A program made the position numbers and the translations under genes. A stretch of 7,079 nt of DNA, taken from positions 1 through 7,079 of the forward strand of contig JBKKCR010000014.1 in the NCBI GenBank assembly GCA_046712825.1. Direction: 5' to 3'. This stretch comes from DATFGK01 sp046712825 (lineage in GTDB: Bacteria > Actinomycetota > AC-67). Under the pieces are notes generated by a model, which saw only the letters and a list, made by a program, of their open reading frames with translations, did no database searches and was not told where the DNA came from. Positions 1 through 5,584 of this stretch are shown here, piece by piece (positions within the stretch are counted from its first letter, which is position 1; every line of letters starts with the position of its first letter).

Positions 1-398
1 GGCCGCGGCCGGTCGACCACGATCTTGACGACGGAATCGATGATCCCGCCCACGATGGACGTTGTGACCAGGTAAGCCGCGAGGCGCATCCGATTGCGGC
101 GCCAGAGGTAGATCGCGGCGACGGCGACGATCAGGAAGAACCAAGGCGGTGTCCCGAGGAACGTCACGACCTTGAGGAGCACGATCAAGGCTTCCTTGCC
201 GGCGACCATCTGATGAAGGTTCCGAGCGGCCGCAGTATCGACGGTGATCAGGTCCCCTCGCCGGACCACCTGGTCCAGCAGGAACCCGAAGGGGATCGCC
301 ACCAGCATGATCGCGATCGCGAACAGCGTCGTTCTCAGGCCGTACCGTCCGGCCGGATCGAGCCTTTTGCGAATGAGGGATGAAGCCGCGTTTCTCAC
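1..398 (-). CDS. PAP2-family phosphatase, N-terminal part (runs off left edge)
   Basis: This is the first 132 codons of an integral-membrane phosphatase of the PAP2 (type 2 phosphatidic acid phosphatase) superfamily, which removes phosphate from lipid phosphates such as undecaprenyl diphosphate or phosphatidate. Visible are a basic N-terminus, hydrophobic segments at about residues 23-42, 70-97 and 106-122, a loop motif LGTPPWFF (81-88), and, just at the window edge, the first phosphatase signature K-x6-R-P (K125 to R132-P133). The PSGH and SR-x5-H motifs must lie beyond base 1. The only early in-frame start is GTG at 398-396; the frame is closed upstream by TAG at about 435, and no clear Shine-Dalgarno is seen. 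It diverges from the DedA-like gene with 46 bases between starts, so the two promoters must overlap. Family assignment is fairly firm; the exact substrate is unknown. Confidence 0.8.
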   Translation of the reverse strand, partial: MRNAASSLIRKRLDPAGRYGLRTTLFAIAIMLVAIPFGFLLDQVVRRGDLITVDTAAARNLHQMVAGKEALIVLLKVVTFLGTPPWFFLIVAVAAIYLWRRNRMRLAAYLVTTSIVGGIIDSVVKIVVDRPR

Positions 399-444
399 GT
401 CGTTTGGTTTGCCCCGGCCCGAGACGCGGAAAACCTAGCCGGCG

Positions 445-1146
445 ATGGCGACGAGATCAGCGACGAAAACACCGAAGCGACGAAGCCGCAGGTCCTCGAG
501 GGCCGCAAACCCGGCACCAGGCCTGGCCCGACGCTACCGGATGCCCTTGCTGTGGCTGGCCGCTTTCCGGATCGTGATGGGGATCATCGCCATCCCGCTG
601 GCTCCCGTGCTGTATCGAGAGCACTTCCTCATCCTCGTCCTGATGCGACCGACGAAAGAGGTCCTTCTGGCCGGCGGCTTCCTGGCGCGGCAAGGCGACA
701 CGAACCTCGTGACCATGGTGATCGCAGCCGTGCCGCTCGCGATCATCGGCGTGTGGCATTCGTTCGCACTCGGCCGTGGGTTCGCGCCGGAGATCCGTAC
801 GGGCAAGCTTCCGGGCCTCGGTACGAAGATCTTGCCCGTCGAGAAGATCAAGACGATGCAGAAGCTCCTGCGGCGGAAAGGGGCCAAGCTCGTCGTGATC
901 GGCCGGCTCGCGGTGTTCCCCTCGAGCCTCGTCGGCGCGGCGGCCGGGTCCTCCGGGATGAAGACGAAGGAGTTCCTCCCCGCAGATGGGGTGGGAGGGC
1001 TGCTGTCGATCGCGGAAGCGATCGGTGCCGGCTATCTCCTCGGCGAAGCGTATAAGGACGGAAAGAAGTGGATCACGATCGCCGGGGTCTTGGCGCTCGG
1101 GCTGATGGCCTTCATCGTGGGGCGATACCTTCAGAAAGCGGACTGA
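445..1146 (+). CDS. DedA/VTT-domain-like membrane protein
   Basis: This 233-residue protein resembles the DedA (SNARE-associated/VTT) family, inner-membrane proteins linked to proton-coupled transport and flipping of undecaprenyl phosphate or phospholipids. A basic, disordered N-terminus (1-31) precedes hydrophobic segments at about 34-55, 59-80, 88-108, 149-170, 182-200 and 209-227. Family traits seen are the acidic pair E59 and E72 before an AGG turn, the G-R-x4-P stretch at 153-159 followed by AAAG, and a GAGYLLG end to the domain. The second conserved arginine, expected six residues after R154, is a serine (S160), so this is a divergent member. ATG at 445 is the first start in frame; ATG at 541 would drop the basic tail, and neither has a good ribosome site. 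The stop lies two bases from the convergent PAP2/kinase stop. The family call is likely; transported substrate unknown. Confidence 0.7.
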   Translation: MATRSATKTPKRRSRRSSRAANPAPGLARRYRMPLLWLAAFRIVMGIIAIPLAPVLYREHFLILVLMRPTKEVLLAGGFLARQGDTNLVTMVIAAVPLAIIGVWHSFALGRGFAPEIRTGKLPGLGTKILPVEKIKTMQKLLRRKGAKLVVIGRLAVFPSSLVGAAAGSSGMKTKEFLPADGVGGLLSIAEAIGAGYLLGEAYKDGKKWITIAGVLALGLMAFIVGRYLQKAD

Positions 1147-1148
1147 AT

Positions 1149-2648
1149 CTAGCCGGGCGGGATCAAGACCGAGAGCGGCTGCCGCAACTTCTCGACCGAA
1201 ACACGCTCCGATCCGTCGAACGTCTCGCCGTCCCGCGCGAGGCGGAAGGGGCCGTTCATGGAGCGCATCTCGAACCCGTCGAGAAGGTGCTCCTCATAGA
1301 CCTTCGACCGCTGCAGCGTTCCCGTTATCGCCGCGAGAGCAGCCCGGGTCCGGGACCATCGACGCTCCGCCGTGATCAGACGAACGTCGAAGCGGCCGTC
1401 GTCGAGGCGCTCTCGCACGGCAGGCGCGAAGCCGGGGGGCGAATAGCGACAGTTGCCGACGAACGCCAGCCAGATCCGCCGCCGTTCCCCGTCGAGCTCG
1501 ATCTCGGTCGGCTGCGATCGTCTCAAGACTCGGGCGAGCGCGATCACGGTCGCAGCCCACTTCCCCGTGCGTCGCGCCAGCCGGTCTCGCTGGTCGACGA
1601 ATTCCGTATAGGCGCCGAAGCTCGCGGTGTTGAGGAAGGGCTTGCCGTCGACCGCCGCGAGATCCACGGATGCTATTGCTCCGCCTTCCCACGCCTTGAT
1701 CGCGTCCGCGATCGACGCGATCCCGAGGTCTCGAGCGAAGTGGTTGAGCGTGCCGGACGGCACGACGAGGAGCGGCATCTTCCGCTCGTGCGCGGCCTCG
1801 GCGGCAGCATTCACCGTACCGTCGCCGCCCGCCACGCCGAGCACTGCGGCCCCCTTGGCCGCTTCTTTCAGGCGGGCGGGCACCTCTTCGCCCTTGGCCT
1901 CGATGAGGGTCGCCTCTGGCAAGGCCTGACCAAGAGCGGGTCTGGGGTCGCGCCAGGCCGGGCCCGAGTCCGGGTTCATGACCACGGTAAGGCCCCGCCC
2001 CTCCGGAGCGATCTCTGCGTGACCGGTGGTCCGGAGTGACGCCGGCTGGTTCTTGTCGAATCGGACGACCGGCCAGAAGTGCCGGGTGGCGAGCGCGATC
2101 CCCGCCCCGAGCGCCATCCCGACGAGGACGTCGCTCGGATAGTGAGCACCTGTGTAAACGCGGGATGCCCCGACCCCGGTGGCGAGAAGCCCTGCCGGCA
2201 CGGCGAGCGGAGGCATCTCGAGCGCAACTCCGGTCGCGAAGGCCGCCGCCGAGGCAGAGTGACCCGACGGGAACGAGTAGGACGTCGGCATCCTCAGTAG
2301 TCGTCGCAGTTCCGGGACGAGGAGCGCGTCGGGGCGTCGCCGGCGGACGGCGAACTTGGCCGGCAGGTTCGCGATAGCCGAGGCGGCAGCGAGTGAAAGG
2401 AGTCCCCTTGTAGCCGCACGGCGCCCTTGCCGCCCCCCGACCAGGATGAGCGCGCCGGCGACCGCCATCCAGACGCCCGAGTGATTCGCCGCGCGCCCGA
2501 GCCTCGGCAGGGTCTTGTCGAGCACCGGCGCGTGATACCTGGCCACCGAGTCGAAGATCTCGCGGTCCAGCCGTCGCACCGAAATAGGGATGTAGAACCA
2601 CCCGTCGGTGCTGAGGACGCGCTGCCGCACCCGCTCTCCCAGACTCAT
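1149..2648 (-). CDS. Bifunctional PAP2 phosphatase / diacylglycerol kinase-family protein
   Basis: A 499-residue fusion of a membrane PAP2 lipid phosphatase and a cytosolic lipid-kinase catalytic domain, an architecture known from actinobacteria. The PAP2 part (about 38-195) has all three signatures: K98-x6-R105-P106, PSGH at 127-130, and SR at 162-163 with H169 and D173. The kinase part (about 218-495) has NPDSG at 225-229, GGDGTVN at 274-280 and PSGTLNHFARDLGI at 297-310. It could therefore both remove and add phosphate on lipids such as diacylglycerol or isoprenoid phosphates; which one is not visible. I chose ATG at 2648-2646 (MSLGERVRQ). The frame stays open to ATG at 2912, but those 88 extra residues are low-complexity and lie antisense to a histidine-kinase relic, so they are probably not translated. 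No clear Shine-Dalgarno is seen at either start. Neighbouring PAP2 and DedA-like genes suggest an envelope-lipid role. Confidence 0.9.
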   Translation of the reverse strand: MSLGERVRQRVLSTDGWFYIPISVRRLDREIFDSVARYHAPVLDKTLPRLGRAANHSGVWMAVAGALILVGGRQGRRAATRGLLSLAAASAIANLPAKFAVRRRRPDALLVPELRRLLRMPTSYSFPSGHSASAAAFATGVALEMPPLAVPAGLLATGVGASRVYTGAHYPSDVLVGMALGAGIALATRHFWPVVRFDKNQPASLRTTGHAEIAPEGRGLTVVMNPDSGPAWRDPRPALGQALPEATLIEAKGEEVPARLKEAAKGAAVLGVAGGDGTVNAAAEAAHERKMPLLVVPSGTLNHFARDLGIASIADAIKAWEGGAIASVDLAAVDGKPFLNTASFGAYTEFVDQRDRLARRTGKWAATVIALARVLRRSQPTEIELDGERRRIWLAFVGNCRYSPPGFAPAVRERLDDGRFDVRLITAERRWSRTRAALAAITGTLQRSKVYEEHLLDGFEMRSMNGPFRLARDGETFDGSERVSVEKLRQPLSVLIPPG

Positions 2649-2696
2649 GTCAGGGGGTGTTACCCGGCGGCACCACCTGGCTAACGTGGCGTACGT

Positions 2697-2870
2697 TTCG
2701 TTCGACTCGACGACGCCCGCGCTCGGGACGAAGCGGGGAGTGGCCTCGGCTTGGCCATCGTCCCCGCGCTCGTCCGGGCGCACGGCGGGTCGATCACCCT
2801 CGGCACCGGCGACCTCGGTGGAGCCAGGATCGAGCTCACCCTCCCTTCCGACACCCGCGCGCATCGCTGA
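2697..2870 (+). pseudogene. Histidine kinase C-terminal relic (HATPase end)
   Basis: Codons 2697-2867 read as the last 57 residues of a sensor histidine kinase and end at TGA 2868-2870. The frame gives FVRLDDARARDEAGSG, then GLGLAIV, then ALVRAHGGSI and a final IELTLP strand. This matches the ATP-lid and G2 box of HATPase_c domains of HAMP-type kinases. Going upstream, the frame meets TAA at 2682-2684, so the sensor, HAMP, phospho-acceptor and N-box regions are absent and no start exists. It is a 5'-truncated relic and cannot work as a kinase. It sits 147 bases before the PepSY gene, on the same strand, where such kinases are often found. The relic lies antisense to the spurious extension of the PAP2/kinase frame. 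The motif match is clear; whether the loss is biological or an assembly join is open. Confidence 0.7.
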
Positions 2871-2912
2871 TCGGGTCGCTACGGCGGTACCCCGCGTCGT
2901 GGCCGTCACCAA

Positions 2913-2949
2913 CTGAAAGCGCCTTCAGGCACGTTCAGGGACCGCTCAG
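2913..2949 (+). promoter_or_regulatory. Probable response-regulator binding site upstream of the PepSY gene
   Basis: TTCAG (2924-2928), TTCAG (2934-2938) and CTCAG (2945-2949) occur at 10- and 11-base steps, that is on one face of the helix. Direct repeats with this period are typical of OmpR/PhoB-family response-regulator sites. The first repeat is also the right arm of a near-perfect palindrome at 2913-2928 (CTGAA-A-GCGC-C-TTCAG, 14 of 16 symmetric). The site lies 69 bases before the PepSY start and just after the kinase relic, so control by a two-component regulator is inferred. No confident -35/-10 pair was recognised. Confidence 0.5.
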
Positions 2950-3017
2950 CGTCTGTCCGACATCCTGCGATCCACGGGCACCGCACCGGGCGGTCCCAGG
3001 ACCGAAGGAGGCAGTCC

Positions 3018-3347
3018 ATGAAGCGGAGGACGAAGGTGATCGCCGGCGGGGCTCTCGCCGTCGCCGTGATCGCCGGTGGCGCCGGGGCCGCGGTCGCGCG
3101 GAGCGCCGGCGAAAACGAGACGCCCATCACCGGCGAGGCACTGGACAAGGCAAGCCTCACAGCGATCGACCACACGGGCGGCGGCCGCGTCACCGACACC
3201 GAGGTCGGCGACGAAGATGCCTACTACGAGGTCGAGGTCACTCTCGACAACGGCAGCCAGGTCGACGTCCACCTGGACCGCGACTTCAACGTCATCAGCC
3301 AGGTGGCCGACGACGACACGAACGCGCAGGACAAGAACGGATCCTGA
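3018..3347 (+). CDS. Secreted or membrane-anchored PepSY-domain protein
   Basis: A 109-residue protein with a basic start (MKRRTK), a hydrophobic signal or anchor segment at about 7-27 and one PepSY domain at about 37-95 (ITGEALDKAS helix, then the strand pattern YYEVEV..DNGSQVDVHLD..FNVI). It ends in an acidic polar tail. PepSY domains are small extracytoplasmic modules, first described as propeptide-like inhibitors of peptidases, and in many bacteria they are encoded beside two-component systems. Here a histidine-kinase relic lies directly upstream and tandem TTCAG-type repeats lie in the leader. The start is well supported by AAGGAGG at 3005-3011, six bases before the ATG. The next gene follows after 42 bases on the same strand, so co-transcription is likely. 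Its partner is unknown; a role in envelope sensing or protease control is inferred from family and context. Confidence 0.85.
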   Translation: MKRRTKVIAGGALAVAVIAGGAGAAVARSAGENETPITGEALDKASLTAIDHTGGGRVTDTEVGDEDAYYEVEVTLDNGSQVDVHLDRDFNVISQVADDDTNAQDKNGS

Positions 3348-3389
3348 TCCTCCGCTCCTCACGCACAACCGACGAAGGGAGATGCAGCC

Positions 3390-4103
3390 ATGAAACGTCT
3401 TATGTGGATCGGAGTTCCGGCCGCACTGATGGGTGTCCTCATCACCGCGACCGTCGGCAGCGCCGCGCCTCCGAGGAAGGCGCCGGTCCCGTTCAAGAAG
3501 GCCATCTTGCGAGTGGAGATGAACGCCACAGACGGCGACGCCGGCCTCCAGGTCGACCTCGACCACGCACCGTGGAAGAGCATCACGATCAGCCGGCCGG
3601 ATGGGCGGAAGATCCTCGACGTCGTCACGCGTGGCGTCCTGAAGGGTTACGGTCTCACCGAGCTGTTCTCGGAGTCGAGCGAGCCGCCATTCGACACGTT
3701 TCCGCTCGAGGAGTTCAAGAAGCTGTTTCCGGAAGGCACGTACACCTTCACCGGTGAAACGATCGAGGGAGAACGGATGAAGAGTTCCGTTCCTCTCACG
3801 CACGATTTCCCCGCCGGGCCCGAGATCACCTCCCCCGAGGAGGACTCGACGGTCCCCGCCGACGGCCTGGTGGTGGAATGGCTGCCGGTGACCGAGCCGG
3901 CCGGGATCGAGATCAAGAGCTATCAGGTGCTGGTCGTCCGGGACGACCCGAAGCGCGTGTTGGACGCCACGCTCCCGGCCGACGCCACCAGCCTCACCAT
4001 CCCCGCCGAGTTCCTCCAAAGCGGTGATTACAAGGTCGAAGTCCTCGCCATCGAGGTGGGCGGGAACCAGACCCTCACCGAGGTTGCCTTCACCGTCGCA
4101 TAG
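3390..4103 (+). CDS. Secreted two-domain protein with FN3-like C-terminal domain
   Basis: I do not recognise a named family for this 237-residue protein. It has a signal peptide (1 to about 26, MKRLMW, a hydrophobic core, then GSAA before PPRK) with no lipobox cysteine, so it should be exported. Residues about 37-140 form a beta-rich domain containing a conserved-looking WKSITISRPDGR turn and an FPEGTYTFTGET strand. Residues about 143-237 (PEITSPEEDSTV, VVEWLPV, YQVLVV, DYKVEVLAIE) have the strand order of an FN3/Ig-like fold. No catalytic motif was seen, and there is no cysteine. The start is set by AAGGGAGA at 3375-3382, seven bases before ATG. It follows the PepSY gene by 42 bases and is closed by a strong hairpin at 4120-4149, so the two probably form an operon of exported proteins. 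Binding or adhesion is possible but unproven. Confidence 0.75.
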   Translation: MKRLMWIGVPAALMGVLITATVGSAAPPRKAPVPFKKAILRVEMNATDGDAGLQVDLDHAPWKSITISRPDGRKILDVVTRGVLKGYGLTELFSESSEPPFDTFPLEEFKKLFPEGTYTFTGETIEGERMKSSVPLTHDFPAGPEITSPEEDSTVPADGLVVEWLPVTEPAGIEIKSYQVLVVRDDPKRVLDATLPADATSLTIPAEFLQSGDYKVEVLAIEVGGNQTLTEVAFTVA

Positions 4104-4119
4104 CCTGAGGTCGTCGCTT

Positions 4120-4149
4120 GTGGGCTCCGCACCGAGGTGCAGAGCCCAC
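4120..4149 (+). terminator. Strong hairpin after the PepSY/FN3 gene pair
   Basis: A 30-base inverted repeat begins 16 bases after the stop of the FN3-like gene. It has an outer 8-bp stem (GTGGGCTC with GAGCCCAC), one C/A mismatch, and an inner GCACC/GGTGC stem around a very short loop. No T-run follows, so it may act as a GC-rich or factor-aided terminator or an mRNA 3' end stabiliser. Confidence 0.5.
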
Positions 4150-4533
4150 AGCACGACATCTGGGGTCGTTCTGAGCGCCAGTCGGTACGGGAGTACCCTG
4201 TCCGCGTGAGCACGACCGCCGAGGATCTTCCAGTCCCGCCGCGCATGCGCGGACGTCTTCACTTCCGGTGCCACGTCGCTGGGGTCGTTGAGGTAGTCCT
4301 CTCTCACGAGCCCCGACTGCTCGTGGCCATGGTCCTGCACCCACGCAGGTAGAAATCCCTCGTCGCACCCACGTCCTCCGAACACAAGACGGGAAACAAG
4401 CTCTTCATGACGGCTCTCCCTTTTCCTTGCGCGCCGCCCGCTCGGCGGCATCCATCCCGAGGATCGGGTCTCCTGTTGGGGGAGAGTCAAGGGAGCGCTT
4501 GCCGAACGACCGGGCTTCGCTGTTGACTGGCGC
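4150..4533. other. Gene-poor stretch between FN3-like gene and hydrolase
   Basis: No intact gene is supported in these 384 bases. They hold the broken VOC gene start on the minus strand (4304-4408). Upstream of it (4409 to about 4470) is a second minus-strand frame with coding-like codon use, ending AERAARKEKGEPS, whose stop overlaps the VOC start as ATGA. There is also a small CCCGA-GGA-TCGGG inverted repeat at 4456-4468. No hydrolase promoter or ribosome site was confidently recognised here. Confidence 0.5.
4304..4408 (-). pseudogene. Broken glyoxalase/VOC-family gene start
   Basis: From ATG 4408-4406 the minus strand reads MKSLFPVLCSEDV, then GATRDFYLR, then a non-family tail to TGA at 4304-4306 after 34 codons. 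The opening strand plus 'ED..AT.DFY' helix is the usual first beta-alpha unit of VOC (glyoxalase/bleomycin-resistance/dioxygenase) proteins, which are normally about 120-150 residues long. A good GGGAG ribosome site lies 5-6 bases upstream. The homologous stretch ends near base 4343; beyond it no frame clearly restores the family, although a shifted frame runs open on the minus strand to the hairpin. I take it as a truncated or frameshifted relic. Its ATG overlaps the stop of another coding-like minus-strand frame, suggesting a former two-gene unit. The identification rests on one short motif and is tentative. Confidence 0.4.
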
Positions 4534-4536
4534 GTG

Positions 4537-5373
4537 ATGAGGGAGACGACGCTCGAGGTCGACGGTCTGCGGATCTTCGCGCGGGAGGCCGGCGAAGGGG
4601 AGCCGATCCTGTTCCTGCACGGCATCCCGGCGACGTCGCTTCTGTGGAAGGATCACGTCGACCGACTGGGGGCGTTCGGGCGCGCGATCGCGATCGACCT
4701 GCCGGGCTACGGGCGCTCCGACAAGCCGGCCGACGCCTCCTACTCGGCGGCCTGGTACCTCACGTTCCTCGAGCGGCTCGTGGACACGCTCGGGGCCGAA
4801 CGCGTATCGATCCTGTGCCACGACGTCGGCGGCTTCCCCGCCCTCGCCTACGCGGCGGAGCACCCCGAGCGGATCCGCCGGCTGGTCGTATTCAACACCA
4901 GCATCTACCCCGAGTTCCGTCCCCCCGGGCGCGTGCGAATCCTACGGAGCCCGCTGCTCGCGTGGACGCTGCGCGCGGCGGCGCCTCCGCGCCCGATCTT
5001 CCGCGCGCTCATCGCGGGAGGGTTCGCCAACCGCGCGGCGCTTACGCGGGAAGTCCTGACCGAGTTCCGCTCCTCGCTGCGCGAGCGCGCCGGGCGTGAG
5101 GCGCAGCTCCGCTGGTTCCGCAGCGTCGACTCGGCGGCCATGCGTGAGCGGTACCGGGAATGGTCGGCGAAGCTCGGCGCGCTGCGCGCGCCGACGCTGG
5201 TCATCTGGGGCGCGCGCGATCACTGGATCACACTGGCCGACAACGGCCGCCGTATCGCGGGCGACATCCCCGGCGCCCGGCTGATCGAGCTGGACGCGAA
5301 ACACTTCGTCCCTCTGGACGCCGCCGCGGTGGTCGGCCGTCATCTCGAGGAGTTCTTCCAGGCGCCGGCGTGA
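4537..5373 (+). CDS. Alpha/beta-fold hydrolase with Asp nucleophile
   Basis: A complete 278-residue alpha/beta hydrolase, the usual length for haloalkane dehalogenase/epoxide hydrolase-type enzymes. Seen in order are the oxyanion loop HGIP (28-31), DLPGYGRSDKP (54-64), the nucleophile elbow CHDVGG with D96, a helical cap at about 125-215, the acid D228 in WGARDHW, and the general base H256 in DAKHFVP. An aspartate in the elbow favours ester-intermediate hydrolysis of C-halogen or epoxide bonds over serine esterase chemistry. However, the halide-binding Asn of HGNP and the Trp after the nucleophile, typical of dehalogenases, are Ile30 and Val97, so dehalogenase activity is doubtful. ATG at 4537 and GTG at 4534 are adjacent; neither has a ribosome site. 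It looks like a single-gene unit followed by a terminator-like hairpin. Family certain, substrate unknown. Confidence 0.88.
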   Translation: MRETTLEVDGLRIFAREAGEGEPILFLHGIPATSLLWKDHVDRLGAFGRAIAIDLPGYGRSDKPADASYSAAWYLTFLERLVDTLGAERVSILCHDVGGFPALAYAAEHPERIRRLVVFNTSIYPEFRPPGRVRILRSPLLAWTLRAAAPPRPIFRALIAGGFANRAALTREVLTEFRSSLRERAGREAQLRWFRSVDSAAMRERYREWSAKLGALRAPTLVIWGARDHWITLADNGRRIAGDIPGARLIELDAKHFVPLDAAAVVGRHLEEFFQAPA

Positions 5374-5397
5374 CGACCTCCTGGCGCGGGCAGCCCT

Positions 5398-5430
5398 TTC
5401 TGGTATAGGAGCCAGAACCCGTTTCTTATT
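5398..5430 (+). terminator. Probable terminator of the alpha/beta hydrolase gene
   Basis: TTCTGG (5398-5403) and CCAGAA (5412-5417) form a perfect 6-bp stem around an 8-base loop, starting 25 bases after the hydrolase stop. A T-rich stretch (GTTTCTTATT, 5421-5430) follows three bases later. The layout fits an intrinsic terminator, although the stem is short for DNA of this GC content. Confidence 0.45.
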
Positions 5431-5439
5431 GCGACGTAC

Positions 5440-5488
5440 GACCGGTTCGGTCATGCTCGACCTTCGGTTCGAGTGACGGGCACGCCCG
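5440..5488. other. Cluster of three small inverted repeats in convergent intergenic region
   Basis: Three small hairpins follow one another: GACCG-GTT-CGGTC (5440-5452), CTCGA-CC-TTC-GG-T-TCGAG with a one-base bulge (5456-5473), and CGGGC-AC-GCCCG (5477-5488). They lie between the convergent hydrolase and Pr6Pr-family genes and could end transcripts arriving on the minus strand. The stems are only 5-7 bp, and in GC-rich DNA some of this is expected by chance. The rest of 5374-5584 shows no gene. Confidence 0.25.
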
Positions 5489-5584
5489 AGCGGACACAGC
5501 TGCGGGAAACCCTAGAGCAACGCGTCGCGCGTCTGGACGTGAAGCAGCGCCGATACCGACGGTGCGACGGCTTGAGGGCTGAGG

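Noticed and set aside
1..10. GGCCGCGGCC palindrome at the left edge
   Set aside because: It is part of the Pro-Arg-Pro codons of the PAP2 K-x6-R-P motif and is expected in DNA of this composition.
1068..2039. 323-codon plus-strand frame opposite the PAP2/kinase gene
   Set aside because: Composition is charged and low-complexity, and the opposite strand carries all kinase and phosphatase signatures.
1294..2601. 435-codon minus-strand frame overlapping the PAP2/kinase gene
   Set aside because: Frame-shifted copy of the real gene, rich in Arg and Gly with no motif.
2657..3757. 366-codon open frame on the plus strand across the kinase relic and PepSY gene
   Set aside because: Arginine/histidine-rich translation typical of a wrong frame in GC-rich DNA; the kinase relic and PepSY motifs are in other frames.
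4522..4527. TTGACT resembling a -35 box before the hydrolase
   Set aside because: A -10 box at normal spacing would fall inside the coding region, and none is seen there.
2946..4625. 559-codon open frame on the minus strand
   Set aside because: It lies antisense to the PepSY and FN3-like genes, which have signal peptides, strong ribosome sites and domain matches. The translation has no family-like motif; it is a high-GC shadow.
5466..5473. GGTTCGAG resembling a tRNA T-loop
   Set aside because: No matching acceptor, D or anticodon arms could be built around it on either strand; it is better explained as one arm of a small hairpin.
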